Positions 23,339 through 31,496 of a DNA stretch of 64,000 nucleotides are shown piece by piece; position 1 is the first letter of the stretch, and every line of letters starts with the position of its first letter. The notes below the pieces were generated by a model. The model made no database searches, was not told where the DNA came from, and worked only from the letters and a program-made list of their open reading frames with translations. The stretch is from Merdimonas sp963929015 (GTDB lineage Bacteria; Bacillota; Clostridia; Lachnospirales; Lachnospiraceae), in contig NZ_CAWVHE010000003.1 in the NCBI RefSeq assembly GCF_963929015.1, positions 248,001 to 312,000 on the forward strand. The letters are read 5' to 3'. Made by a program: the position numbers and the translations under genes.

Positions 23339-24460
23339 ATGAGAAAAAGAAGAGCCTGTCTGGTTGCGCTGGTAATGACAGCAGTAATGGCCCTGGCCGG
23401 ATGCGGCGGCGGTTCCGGCGGCGGAACAGACACTACGGACGGTCAGTCTTCCGGAAACGGAGGATCAGATGGAGAGCTTGTCACCATTCGGGTGGCGACT
23501 CTGGCCCAGCAGTTAAGTCTTCCCATGTACTACATCAGTGAGCAGGGATGGGATGAGGAGAATGGATTTAAACTGGAAATCACCACATTTTCCCAGGGAA
23601 CGGGCATCAATGAAGCTCTGGGATCCGGGCTTGTAGACGTCTGCACCATTGGAGCAGCCGGGATCAATTCCTGCAGTGTTTATGATGCCGTATATCTCTT
23701 TTCCCATGAAGACAGCGCGGCAGGACAGAACTGCTATGTACGCAAGGACAGCGCGATCGCGAAGGAAACCGGATATCTGGAAGATTACCCGGACGTTCTT
23801 GGGTCTCCGGAAACGATCAAAGGCGCGACGATCCTGCTCCCCATGGGAACCGGAAATCAGGCGGAGATTGACACTTATCTGGAACTGCTTGGCCTCACAG
23901 AGGAAGATGTCAGCCTGGTGAACATGGATACGGCGCCTGCTTATCAGGCCTTTGTATCCGGTGAAGGCGATATGTGTATGACAGCCTATCCCACGGCGGA
24001 TGAATTTGACCCGGACGAATATGTGCTGGCTTTCAGCATGAATTCCATAGATTTCCCATATTATGACAACATCATTGTTTCCAGGGAATTCTTCGACAAT
24101 GAGGCGAATCATGACGCGCTGGTTAATCTGAGTACACAGATCTTAAGAGCCGCGCAGGCATTCCAGGACGATGAGCTCCTGATGGATGTGATGATGGAGT
24201 GGTATGAGCTGAACGGACAGAATGTGGACGAGGAATCGGTAGCGCACCAGACGCTGGAGCGGCCGTTCTTTACCTATGAAGATTTTAATTCTGTTGACAC
24301 TACAGCGTCATTCAGGAATATGGCGGAATTTTACGCTTCCATCGGTAATATTTCTGATGAGGATCTGGAACGTGTATTCGCAAACATGGATGATACGATT
24401 ATCCAGGAGGCGCTGCAATTATACGAGGAAACCTATCTTCAGACAACAGATGAAAGTTAA
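23339..24460 (+). CDS. ABC transporter substrate-binding lipoprotein (SsuA/NMT1-like)
   Basis: An extracellular binding protein of 373 residues with a lipoprotein signal peptide; the lipidated cysteine is residue 22 in ALAGC, followed by a Gly/Ser/Thr linker. The mature part (IRVATLAQQLSLPMYYISEQ onward, then GSGLVDVCTIG) matches the class that binds sulfonates, nitrate or thiamine precursors. I start it at ATG 23339 behind aaggaggagatttgt; the frame is open further upstream but through A/T-rich non-coding-like sequence. As first gene of the transporter-sulfatase operon it probably captures the substrate the sulfatase later cleaves. The ligand is unknown. Confidence 0.9.
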   Translation: MRKRRACLVALVMTAVMALAGCGGGSGGGTDTTDGQSSGNGGSDGELVTIRVATLAQQLSLPMYYISEQGWDEENGFKLEITTFSQGTGINEALGSGLVDVCTIGAAGINSCSVYDAVYLFSHEDSAAGQNCYVRKDSAIAKETGYLEDYPDVLGSPETIKGATILLPMGTGNQAEIDTYLELLGLTEEDVSLVNMDTAPAYQAFVSGEGDMCMTAYPTADEFDPDEYVLAFSMNSIDFPYYDNIIVSREFFDNEANHDALVNLSTQILRAAQAFQDDELLMDVMMEWYELNGQNVDEESVAHQTLERPFFTYEDFNSVDTTASFRNMAEFYASIGNISDEDLERVFANMDDTIIQEALQLYEETYLQTTDES

Positions 24461-24475
24461 GGCAAGGTGAGATTC

Positions 24476-25260
24476 ATGAAGAAAAAAGCAAGTGTACGGT
24501 TTCGGCTGATTTCGGTTGCTTCTGTTATCTGTTTCTTTCTCCTGTGGGAGCTGGTTACGGATGTGCTGGAGATTGTACCGTCTACGATGCTTCCTTCCCC
24601 CGCCAGGGTCGTTGAGGACCCTGGGGGAGAAGTGGACCCAAAAAAGTCCGGACGGTTCAACGCTTCCGCAGCACATCCTGTCCAGCCTGCAGGTTTCAGG
24701 AATGGGATTTTGTCTGGGCATGCTCTTTGGGATCCCGCTGGGAGTTGTCATGGCCTGGTGGAAGCGGGCAGACTATGCGCCTAAGCCCGGTGTTTGATTT
24801 CGTCAGGACAATCCCGCCGATCGCATGGATCCCGATCATGATCGTTATGCTTGGCATCGGCCTTCTGGGAAAAGCGTCGATCGTATTCCTGTCGGCCTTT
24901 ATCCCCTGCGTGATCAATTCTTATACGGGGATCAAAGCGACCAAAAATGTACATATCTGGGTAGCACAGACGTTTGGAGCCTCTCATCTGCAGATTCTTT
25001 TTAAGGTGGCGCTGCCGACGGCTCTGCCCTATATTTTTACAGGACTTAAAGTATCTTTGAATTCTGCCTGGGCGTCCCTTGTGGCTGCAGAAATGCTGGG
25101 GTCGGCAAGTGGGCTTGGATACATGATCCAGATGGGACGCCTGCTTAGCCGGGCAGACCTGATCGTAGCCGGTATGGTAGTGATCGGCATTATCGGGACA
25201 ATCCTCTCGGCGGTTCTGGATCTGCTGGAACGTATCATGGTAAAAGGGGAGGTGCGGTAA
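24476..25260 (+). pseudogene. ABC transporter permease (SsuC-like), two frameshifts
   Basis: Pieces of one permease lie in three frames. Frame A from ATG 24476 gives the N-terminal helix through PSPARVVE; sequence continues one frame on from about 24618 (TLGEKWTQKSPDGS...SGMGFCLGMLFGIPLGVV) and again one frame on from about 24781 (SPVFDFVRTIPPIAWIPIMI) to the stop. Each shift equals one extra base: a G in gttgaggaccc near 24615 and a C in gcgcctaagc near 24780. Removing both restores a protein of about 260 residues, the size of the partner permease that follows. The C-terminal EAA loop (QTFGASHLQILFKV) is intact. Either the gene is broken in this strain or the two indels are sequence errors. 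Confidence 0.8.
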
Positions 25261-26037
25261 ATGAAGGACAATAAGCTGAAGATGGTGATTTACGGCGCTT
25301 CTACATTTCTTATCCTTTTATTGCTGTGGCAGTTTCTGGCTATGCGTTCGGAGTCCCAGATCGGATTTCCCACTCCGGTGGATGTGATCCAGAGATTCCT
25401 TTATATCCTGACTCATGAAGTCGGGACATACACTGTGATCGGACATACGCTGCAGAGTCTGCGCCGGGTTGTGGTAGGATATATGCTGGCCTGTGTGATC
25501 GGTGTTGTCCTGGGGCTTACCATGGGGTGGTTCCCCTATATCCGTGCGATCTTTAAACCGGTGTTCGATCTGTTAAGACCGATCGCTCCGCTGGCGTGGA
25601 TCCCGCTTGCAATCCTGTGGTTCGGGATTGATGAAGCTTACAAATATTTTCTGATCTTTATTGCGGCATTTGTACCATTTACGTTAAATGCTTACAGCGG
25701 CGCGGTCCGGGTGGACAGACAGCTGATCGGAGCGGCAAAGATGCTGGGAGCTTCCGGAAAACAGGTCTTTTTCAAGATTGTGGTGCCATCGGCGGTTCCC
25801 TCTATTTTTTCCGGGGCCCAGGTGGCTTTGTCCAATGCCTGGATGACCATGCTGGCGGCGGAAATGGTCCGGTCATCAGAAGGTGTAGGTTGGCTGATCA
25901 TTGCGGGACAAAATGTCAATGATATGACGCAGATGATCGCCGGAATGCTGGCAATTGGAATTGTAGGCTTCCTTCTTGCAAAAGGAATGCGGTTTCTGGA
26001 GAGGAGGTGCCTAAGATGGAACAATCAGGGAAGGTAA
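25261..26037 (+). CDS. ABC transporter permease (SsuC-like)
   Basis: A membrane subunit of 258 residues with about six helices and the binding-protein-dependent permease signature (AAKMLGASGKQVFFKIVVPS). The segment IAPLAWIPLAILWFGI matches a similar stretch of the frameshifted permease directly upstream, so the transporter appears to use two different permeases. The start ATG follows the previous stop without a gap. The end overlaps the next ATPase gene by 22 bases, which supports tight co-translation. Confidence 0.92.
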   Translation: MKDNKLKMVIYGASTFLILLLLWQFLAMRSESQIGFPTPVDVIQRFLYILTHEVGTYTVIGHTLQSLRRVVVGYMLACVIGVVLGLTMGWFPYIRAIFKPVFDLLRPIAPLAWIPLAILWFGIDEAYKYFLIFIAAFVPFTLNAYSGAVRVDRQLIGAAKMLGASGKQVFFKIVVPSAVPSIFSGAQVALSNAWMTMLAAEMVRSSEGVGWLIIAGQNVNDMTQMIAGMLAIGIVGFLLAKGMRFLERRCLRWNNQGR

Positions 26038-26792
26038 AGATAGCCTGCCGCAATGTGGGGAAGGCATTTCCTACAAAAACAGGGGAGTTTCAGGTTTTGA
26101 AAAACCTAAGTTTTGATGTGAAAGAAAATGAGTTTCTGGTTCTTTTCGGGCCGGGGCAATGCGGGAAAACAACACTTCTTTATATGCTGGCCGGACTGGA
26201 GACCTGTTCGGAAGGAGAAATCTTACATAACGGAAATCCGGTAAAAGAGCCGGATCCTTCCCGGGCAGTGGTGTATCAGACCATGGCGCTTTTCCCCTGG
26301 ATGAGCGTCTGGAATAATGTGGGATTTGGCCCGAAGGTGCGGAAAGTAGAGAAAGAAAAATGTGACAGAGAAATCCAGCGTTTTATTGATCTGGTAGGTC
26401 TGACCGGATTTGAAAAAAGTTATCCGGTCCAGCTGTCAGGCGGTATGAAGCAGCGGGTGGGGATAGCAAGAGCCTACTGCAGCGATCCGGATGTTCTTTT
26501 GATGGATGAGCCTTTCGGACATCTGGACGCCCAGACCCGGTATATGATGCAGGAGGCGCTGGAACAGATCTGGCAAAGCGAGAAGCGAACCGTGGTATTT
26601 GTGACGAATAATATTGAAGAAGCCCTGTACCTGGCGGACCGGATCATATTAATGTCGGACTGCCCAAGTCAGATCAAAGAGGAGTATAAGATCAGTCTTC
26701 CCAGGCCGCGCAGCCTGGTGGACGAGGAATTCCTGCGTCTTAGGAAAGAGATCACGGAGCGGATGAACAGCAAGGACGGAAAAAGGAGATGA
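26016..26792 (+). CDS. ABC transporter ATPase (SsuB-like), first
   Basis: ATP-binding subunit of 258 residues: Walker A GPGQCGKTT, Q-loop VVYQTMALFPWMSVWNNV, intact signature LSGGMKQRVGIARA, Walker B VLLMDEPFGHLD, and FVTNNIEEA with N in place of the usual H just before the switch region. I start it at ATG 26016, eight bases after ggagg; an in-frame GTG at 26007 is part of that ribosome binding site. It resembles the nitrate/sulfonate/taurine ATPases. The switch-histidine change is worth noting because the second ATPase keeps ITHNIEEA. Confidence 0.91.
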   Translation: MEQSGKVKIACRNVGKAFPTKTGEFQVLKNLSFDVKENEFLVLFGPGQCGKTTLLYMLAGLETCSEGEILHNGNPVKEPDPSRAVVYQTMALFPWMSVWNNVGFGPKVRKVEKEKCDREIQRFIDLVGLTGFEKSYPVQLSGGMKQRVGIARAYCSDPDVLLMDEPFGHLDAQTRYMMQEALEQIWQSEKRTVVFVTNNIEEALYLADRIILMSDCPSQIKEEYKISLPRPRSLVDEEFLRLRKEITERMNSKDGKRR

Positions 26793-27538
26793 GGCATTTG
26801 AATGAGAAAATAAAAGTACAGGTGTCAAATCTGACGAAAAGTTTTGGAGATTTACTGGTTCTTAATAATGTCTCGTTTGATGTATACGAAGGAGAGTTCT
26901 TGTGTATTGTCGGGCCGACAGGATGCGGAAAGACGACTTTTTTGAACAGCCTGACACATCTCTATGAGCCGACTGCAGGAGAGATCTTATTTGAGGGAGA
27001 ACAGGTAAATTTACGCAAACATAATATTACTTATATTTTTCAGGAATATTCCGCCATGGAGTGGCTGACGGTCCGCCAGAACGTGCGGTTTGGGCTGGAA
27101 ATAAAGAAAAATTACAAGGAGATCGACAAGAAAGTGTCGGACGCGCTGGAACTGGTGGGACTAAGTGATTTTGCAGACTATTATCCCAGACAGCTTTCCG
27201 CCAGTATGCTCCAGCGGGTCGTGATCGCCAGAGCATTTGCTACGCAGCCGGAGCTTCTTCTGATGGACGAGCCTTATGGACAGCTGGATATCAACCTGCG
27301 GTTCAGGCTGGAAGATGAAGTGGTAAGACTGTGCAAGCAGACCAATACGACGGTGATTTTTATCACGCATAACATTGAAGAAGCCGTATATCTGGGAGAC
27401 CGGATCCTGGTACTGACCAATAAGCCCACTTCGATCAAGGAGATCGTAACTGATGATCTGCCCAGACCCAGAGATATTGCGGATCCCCGGTTTGTTGCCA
27501 TGCGAAACCGGATCACAGACCTGATAAAATGGTGGTAG
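26789..27538 (+). CDS. ABC transporter ATPase (SsuB-like), second, with altered signature motif
   Basis: A second ATPase of 249 residues overlapping the first by four bases (ATGA). Walker A GPTGCGKTT (42-50), Q-loop IFQEYSAMEWLTVRQNV, Walker B LLLMDEPYGQLD and the switch histidine in FITHNIEEA are intact. The signature, however, reads LSASM (136-140) instead of LSGGM/Q. Paired with the first ATPase it would form a heterodimer with non-identical ATP sites. A TTG at 26798 with a better spaced ggag is an alternative start. Confidence 0.9.
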   Translation: MRHLNEKIKVQVSNLTKSFGDLLVLNNVSFDVYEGEFLCIVGPTGCGKTTFLNSLTHLYEPTAGEILFEGEQVNLRKHNITYIFQEYSAMEWLTVRQNVRFGLEIKKNYKEIDKKVSDALELVGLSDFADYYPRQLSASMLQRVVIARAFATQPELLLMDEPYGQLDINLRFRLEDEVVRLCKQTNTTVIFITHNIEEAVYLGDRILVLTNKPTSIKEIVTDDLPRPRDIADPRFVAMRNRITDLIKWW

Positions 27539-27553
27539 AAAGGGGACGAAAGA

Positions 27554-29080
27554 ATGAAAGAATCCAAAAATGAAAGACCAAATGTATTGCTGGTTGTAAC
27601 AGATCAGCAGCGTTTTGATACCCTGGGGTGTTATGGGAATCCATATGTAGACACGCCGAATCTGGACCAGTTTGCCAGAGAGGGTGTATTGTTCGAGCGG
27701 GCTTACTGCCAGTCCCCGGTCTGCACTCCCAGCAGGGCGTCTTTTCTGACAGGACGTTATCCGCGGACGACCAGGTGCCGGGCAAACGGGCAGTCTATGC
27801 CGCCGGAAGAACGGCTCATATCGAAAGTTCTGGCAGAACACGGATACTACTGCAGCCTGGCAGGAAAACTGCATCTGGCGCCCTGCGGCCCGACGGCATG
27901 TCCGATCATGGAAAAAAGGATTGATGACGGATTTGTAGAGTTTCACTGGGCCCACAATCCTTCCGGGATTGGCAATGCAGGCCTTCCGGAATCGGGAGGT
28001 ACATACTGGAGTGGAAATGAATACAGTCACTGGCTGTTTAAAAGGGGTAAAAAGTATCAGTATCCGGATTTTGACGACATGGGTTACGTTAAGATCGGCA
28101 TGGAGGAAGAGGATCATTTTACAAAATGGTGTATAGACCAGGCGATAGACTGGATCCGCTACGCTGCGGAAGAAAAGAAGGAGATGCCGGATTTCCAGAG
28201 TCCGCCATGGTTTTATAATATCAACATCTTTGATCCTCATCATGCTTTTGATCCGCCAAAAAGACTTCTGGATAAATATCTGGAAAGGATCGATCGACTG
28301 CCGCTGCCCAAATATATTCCGGATGAACTGGCAAAGAAGACCATTTTCCAGAAGCAGGATCACGAAAGTGCGTACAACAACCGGGAGACGCCGCATCATT
28401 TCTCTTTTGATGAGATGAGTGAATATGAGCATAAGCTGATCAAGGCGGCGTATTATGCCATGGTGGAGATGATCGATATCCAGTTCGGACGCCTGATGGA
28501 TACACTTAGGGAAACCGGAGAAATTGATAATACGATCGTGATATTTACTTCTGACCACGGAGAGATGCTGGGAGATCATGGCATTTATCTGAAAGGGCCG
28601 TATTTCTATGAGGGACTCTCCCATGTGCCGCTGATCATTTCCTGGAAGGGGCATTTTATGGAAAATGTAAGATTCCGTACGCTGACTGAGCTGACGGATC
28701 TGGTCCCCACGATAGAGGAGCTGTGTCTTGGCACAGTAGAGCCCGGCGTGCAGGGAATCTCTCTTGTGGATATCCTGACCGGTAAAAAGCCGGAGTCTGA
28801 GCACAGAGACAGTGTTTACTGTGAGTATTATGAAGCGATGCCCTGGCACAGACAGCCGGAAGCATACGGAACCATGGTATATGACGGAAGGTATAAGCTT
28901 TCCAGATATCATACTTCCCGGGAAGGAGAACTGTATGATATGGAGACAGATCCGGATGAATTTGTGAATCTCTGGGACGCGCCGGAATATCAGGAGGTGA
29001 AGATCCGTATGCTGGAGCTTCTGGCCGACCGGATGGGAGGAACAGTAGATCCCCTTCCGCTTCCGACCGATAAGTGGTAG
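27554..29080 (+). CDS. Cys-type sulfatase, cytoplasmic
   Basis: An alkaline-phosphatase-fold sulfatase of 508 residues that hydrolyses a sulfate ester. The catalytic motif CTPSRASFLTGR has Cys57, to be oxidised to formylglycine, followed by the conserved P59 and R61. The metal-binding start VLLVVTDQQRFDTLGC and the later FTSDHGEMLGDH are present. No signal peptide is visible, so cleavage should happen inside the cell after import. The next gene encodes the radical SAM maturase needed for formylglycine in anaerobes. Start: ATG behind aaggggacgaaaga. The natural substrate cannot be deduced. Confidence 0.93.
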   Translation: MKESKNERPNVLLVVTDQQRFDTLGCYGNPYVDTPNLDQFAREGVLFERAYCQSPVCTPSRASFLTGRYPRTTRCRANGQSMPPEERLISKVLAEHGYYCSLAGKLHLAPCGPTACPIMEKRIDDGFVEFHWAHNPSGIGNAGLPESGGTYWSGNEYSHWLFKRGKKYQYPDFDDMGYVKIGMEEEDHFTKWCIDQAIDWIRYAAEEKKEMPDFQSPPWFYNINIFDPHHAFDPPKRLLDKYLERIDRLPLPKYIPDELAKKTIFQKQDHESAYNNRETPHHFSFDEMSEYEHKLIKAAYYAMVEMIDIQFGRLMDTLRETGEIDNTIVIFTSDHGEMLGDHGIYLKGPYFYEGLSHVPLIISWKGHFMENVRFRTLTELTDLVPTIEELCLGTVEPGVQGISLVDILTGKKPESEHRDSVYCEYYEAMPWHRQPEAYGTMVYDGRYKLSRYHTSREGELYDMETDPDEFVNLWDAPEYQEVKIRMLELLADRMGGTVDPLPLPTDKW

Positions 29081-29114
29081 TCACGATATACAGGGCAGAA
29101 AGAAGGAATGTCGT

Positions 29115-30218
29115 ATGCCGCCAATGAATATTTTGATAAAACCTGCGTCCGGACTGTGCAATCTACAGTGCGACTATTGCTTTTACTGCGATGAGAGCGC
29201 AAAAAGAGCACAGGCTTCCTATGGTTTTATGAGCGAAGAAACCTTGCGAAATATCATCAGAAAGACCATAGGGCACGCAGAAGGGAGTATCACCTACGCG
29301 TTCCAGGGAGGAGAGCCTACGCTTTGCGGGATCCCTTTTTTTAAAAAGGCTGTGGAACTGCAGAAACAGTACAACCGAAATCACATAGAAGTCCGCAATA
29401 CTCTGCAGACCAACGGTTATCTGATAGATGAAGCGTGGTGTGAATTTCTAAAAGAAAATCATTTTCTGGTGGGGCTATCTGTGGACGGAGTAGAGGAGAC
29501 ACATGACTGCTTTCGGCATACAAAGGAAGGAAAGCCGACCTATCAAAGGATTGAGCAGGCGGCAGAACAGATGGATGCTTATGGGATCGACTACAATATC
29601 CTGACCGTTGTCCATAAAAAAGTGGCGCACAGGATTGAGGAGATTTACAGAGATTACCGGAGACACCGGTGGGAATATCAGCAGTATATCGCCTGTCTGG
29701 AGCCTCTTGGAGAAGGGCACGGAAAGACGGCATATGGACTGACGCCCAAGGAATACGGGGAGTTCCTGATCCGTTTGTTTGACCTTTGGTATGAAGACTG
29801 GGAAAAAGGGCGGGCGCCCCATATCCGGAGACTGGAAAACTATTTTCAGATACTTACCGGGACGGTTCCGGAATCCTGTGAGCAGATGGGGCACTGTGGA
29901 TCGCAGATCGTAGCAGAGGCAGACGGCAGCGCCTATCCCTGTGACTTTTACGCATTGGATGCGTATTGTCTGGGAAATTTTAATACGGACAGACTTGGGG
30001 ATCTTGAGCTGGAAAGGAAAAGAATCGGATTTCAGGAAAGATCCAGAAACATCTCTGATAAATGCAGAGAGTGTAAGTTTTACTTTATCTGCCGCAGCGG
30101 CTGTCACCGGAACCGGGAGTATCATGCGGAAGCCGGCGGGTATGAAAATTATTTCTGTGAAGGATATCGGATGTTTTTTGAAAAACGTCTGGAAATTATG
30201 GATCGCATGGTCCGGTAA
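29115..30218 (+). CDS. Anaerobic sulfatase-maturating enzyme (radical SAM)
   Basis: Converts the active-site cysteine of the neighbouring sulfatase to formylglycine. It is 367 residues, a little below 380-420 for the family. The radical SAM cluster motif is C15-x3-C19-x2-C22 in CNLQCDYCFYC; FQGGEPTLCG matches the SAM-binding GGEP motif; and the C-terminal SPASM-type cysteines for auxiliary clusters include CGSQIVAEADGSAYPC and CRECKFYFICRSGC. Start: ATG with gaaggaatg upstream. It is the last gene before a terminator. Only one sulfatase is nearby, so the two probably form a dedicated pair. Confidence 0.93.
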   Translation: MPPMNILIKPASGLCNLQCDYCFYCDESAKRAQASYGFMSEETLRNIIRKTIGHAEGSITYAFQGGEPTLCGIPFFKKAVELQKQYNRNHIEVRNTLQTNGYLIDEAWCEFLKENHFLVGLSVDGVEETHDCFRHTKEGKPTYQRIEQAAEQMDAYGIDYNILTVVHKKVAHRIEEIYRDYRRHRWEYQQYIACLEPLGEGHGKTAYGLTPKEYGEFLIRLFDLWYEDWEKGRAPHIRRLENYFQILTGTVPESCEQMGHCGSQIVAEADGSAYPCDFYALDAYCLGNFNTDRLGDLELERKRIGFQERSRNISDKCRECKFYFICRSGCHRNREYHAEAGGYENYFCEGYRMFFEKRLEIMDRMVR

Positions 30219-30270
30219 ACCAAAGAATTTCTTGTGTTTCAGCAATATTTGGTGTATATTGATAAGGGAT

Positions 30271-30299
30271 CAGGCCCGCCGCTTTGGCGGGCCTGTTTT
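30271..30299 (+). terminator. Terminator of the sulfatase operon
   Basis: Perfect 10-bp G/C-rich stem caggcccgcc / ggcgggcctg with a five-base loop, then TTTT. Confidence 0.85.
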
Positions 30300-30327
30300 C
30301 GGGGAAATTATGCACGGAGGCAGAAAA

Positions 30328-31476
30328 ATGAGGATTCTTAAAAATATATGGAAGAATGAAACGGTATGCTGCATCGCCTTTGTTCTGGCGGTGGCTTCTG
30401 CTTTTCTGGTGACGCCGGATAAGGAGTATTTTGCATACCCGGATTACCGGACCATTGCCCTGTTGTTCTGCCTGATGATTATTGTGGCAGGGTTTCAGTC
30501 TAAAGGCGTCTTTGCCCGGATCGGGCATTTCCTCTTGAAGCGGGCGGGGAGCATCCGGGCGTTGTCGGCGGTGATGGTGCTGCTGTGCTTTTTTTGCAGC
30601 ATGGTCATTACCAATGATGTAACGCTGATCACTTTTGTGCCTTTTACCATGCTGGTGTTCCGTATGATCGGGGAGACAGACCGGCTGGTGAAGCTGGTGG
30701 TGCTGGAAACCATTGCAGCTAATCTTGGAAGCATGGCCACGCCTATCGGGAATCCTCAGAATCTGTATCTGTATTCCATCTCCGGACTTGGCATGGGGGA
30801 ATTTGCTCTGGCAGTCCTGCCTTATGCCGGACTGTCCCTGGTGCTGCTTATGGCAGCAGTAGTAGCGGGAAGGGACGAACCTTTGATGGACCTGGAAATG
30901 CGGGAAAAAAAGAAAAAATCAGGAGTAGAAATTGTAAAAGAAATTTTTCCGTTTCTAATCCTGTTGATTTTATGTCTTTTGGTTGTGTTTCATGTGTTGA
31001 ATTATATTCCGGTGCTGCTGTTGGTAATCGTGGTGATCGGGGTGGTCAATAAACGGCTGTATCTTGAGGTGGATTATTTTCTGCTTCTGACTTTTTTGTT
31101 TTTCTTTGTCTTTGTGGGAAATATGAAGAGAATCCCCCTAATCAGCGACCTTTTGATGGATCTGGTGGCGGGCAGGGAACTGCTGACCGGAGTACTGGCA
31201 AGCCAGGTGATCAGCAATGTGCCGGCGGCCATTTTGTTATCTGGGTTTTGCGAGGATTTTTCTGCTTTGCTTACCGGAGTGAATCTGGGCGGTCTGGGGA
31301 CCTTGATCGCATCTCTTGCCAGCCTGATTTCCTATAAGATTTTTACCCGGGAGTACCCAGAGAGCAGGGGGCGCTTTCTGGCAATCTTTACATTTTGGAA
31401 CTTGTTGTTTTTACTCCTGTTGCTGGGAGCGGCAGCAGGAATAAGAGGGAGGATATTCCCTGGAATAGATTTCTGA
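30328..31476 (+). CDS. SLC13/ArsB-type anion transporter
   Basis: A membrane protein of 382 residues with about ten helices, of the ion-transporter superfamily that includes SLC13 (citrate, dicarboxylate, sulfate) and ArsB permeases. The first re-entrant region ITNDVTLITFVPF and the later SNVPAAILLSGF carry the paired Asn-containing motifs (T-N-D and S-N-V-P) typical of the fold; MATPIGNPQNLYLY is also typical. I start it at ATG 30328 behind cacggagg; a longer frame upstream runs through the sulfatase-operon terminator. It lies 110 bases after the maturase. Handling of released sulfate or an organic anion is an attractive guess, not shown. Confidence 0.85.
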   Translation: MRILKNIWKNETVCCIAFVLAVASAFLVTPDKEYFAYPDYRTIALLFCLMIIVAGFQSKGVFARIGHFLLKRAGSIRALSAVMVLLCFFCSMVITNDVTLITFVPFTMLVFRMIGETDRLVKLVVLETIAANLGSMATPIGNPQNLYLYSISGLGMGEFALAVLPYAGLSLVLLMAAVVAGRDEPLMDLEMREKKKKSGVEIVKEIFPFLILLILCLLVVFHVLNYIPVLLLVIVVIGVVNKRLYLEVDYFLLLTFLFFFVFVGNMKRIPLISDLLMDLVAGRELLTGVLASQVISNVPAAILLSGFCEDFSALLTGVNLGGLGTLIASLASLISYKIFTREYPESRGRFLAIFTFWNLLFLLLLLGAAAGIRGRIFPGIDF

Positions 31477-31496
31477 TTGAAAGGAGGAGCAAAGAT

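Noticed and set aside
27161..28912. Antisense open frame of 583 codons across the ATPase and sulfatase
   Set aside because: The sense strand encodes two clearly conserved proteins; the antisense product has no recognisable domain.
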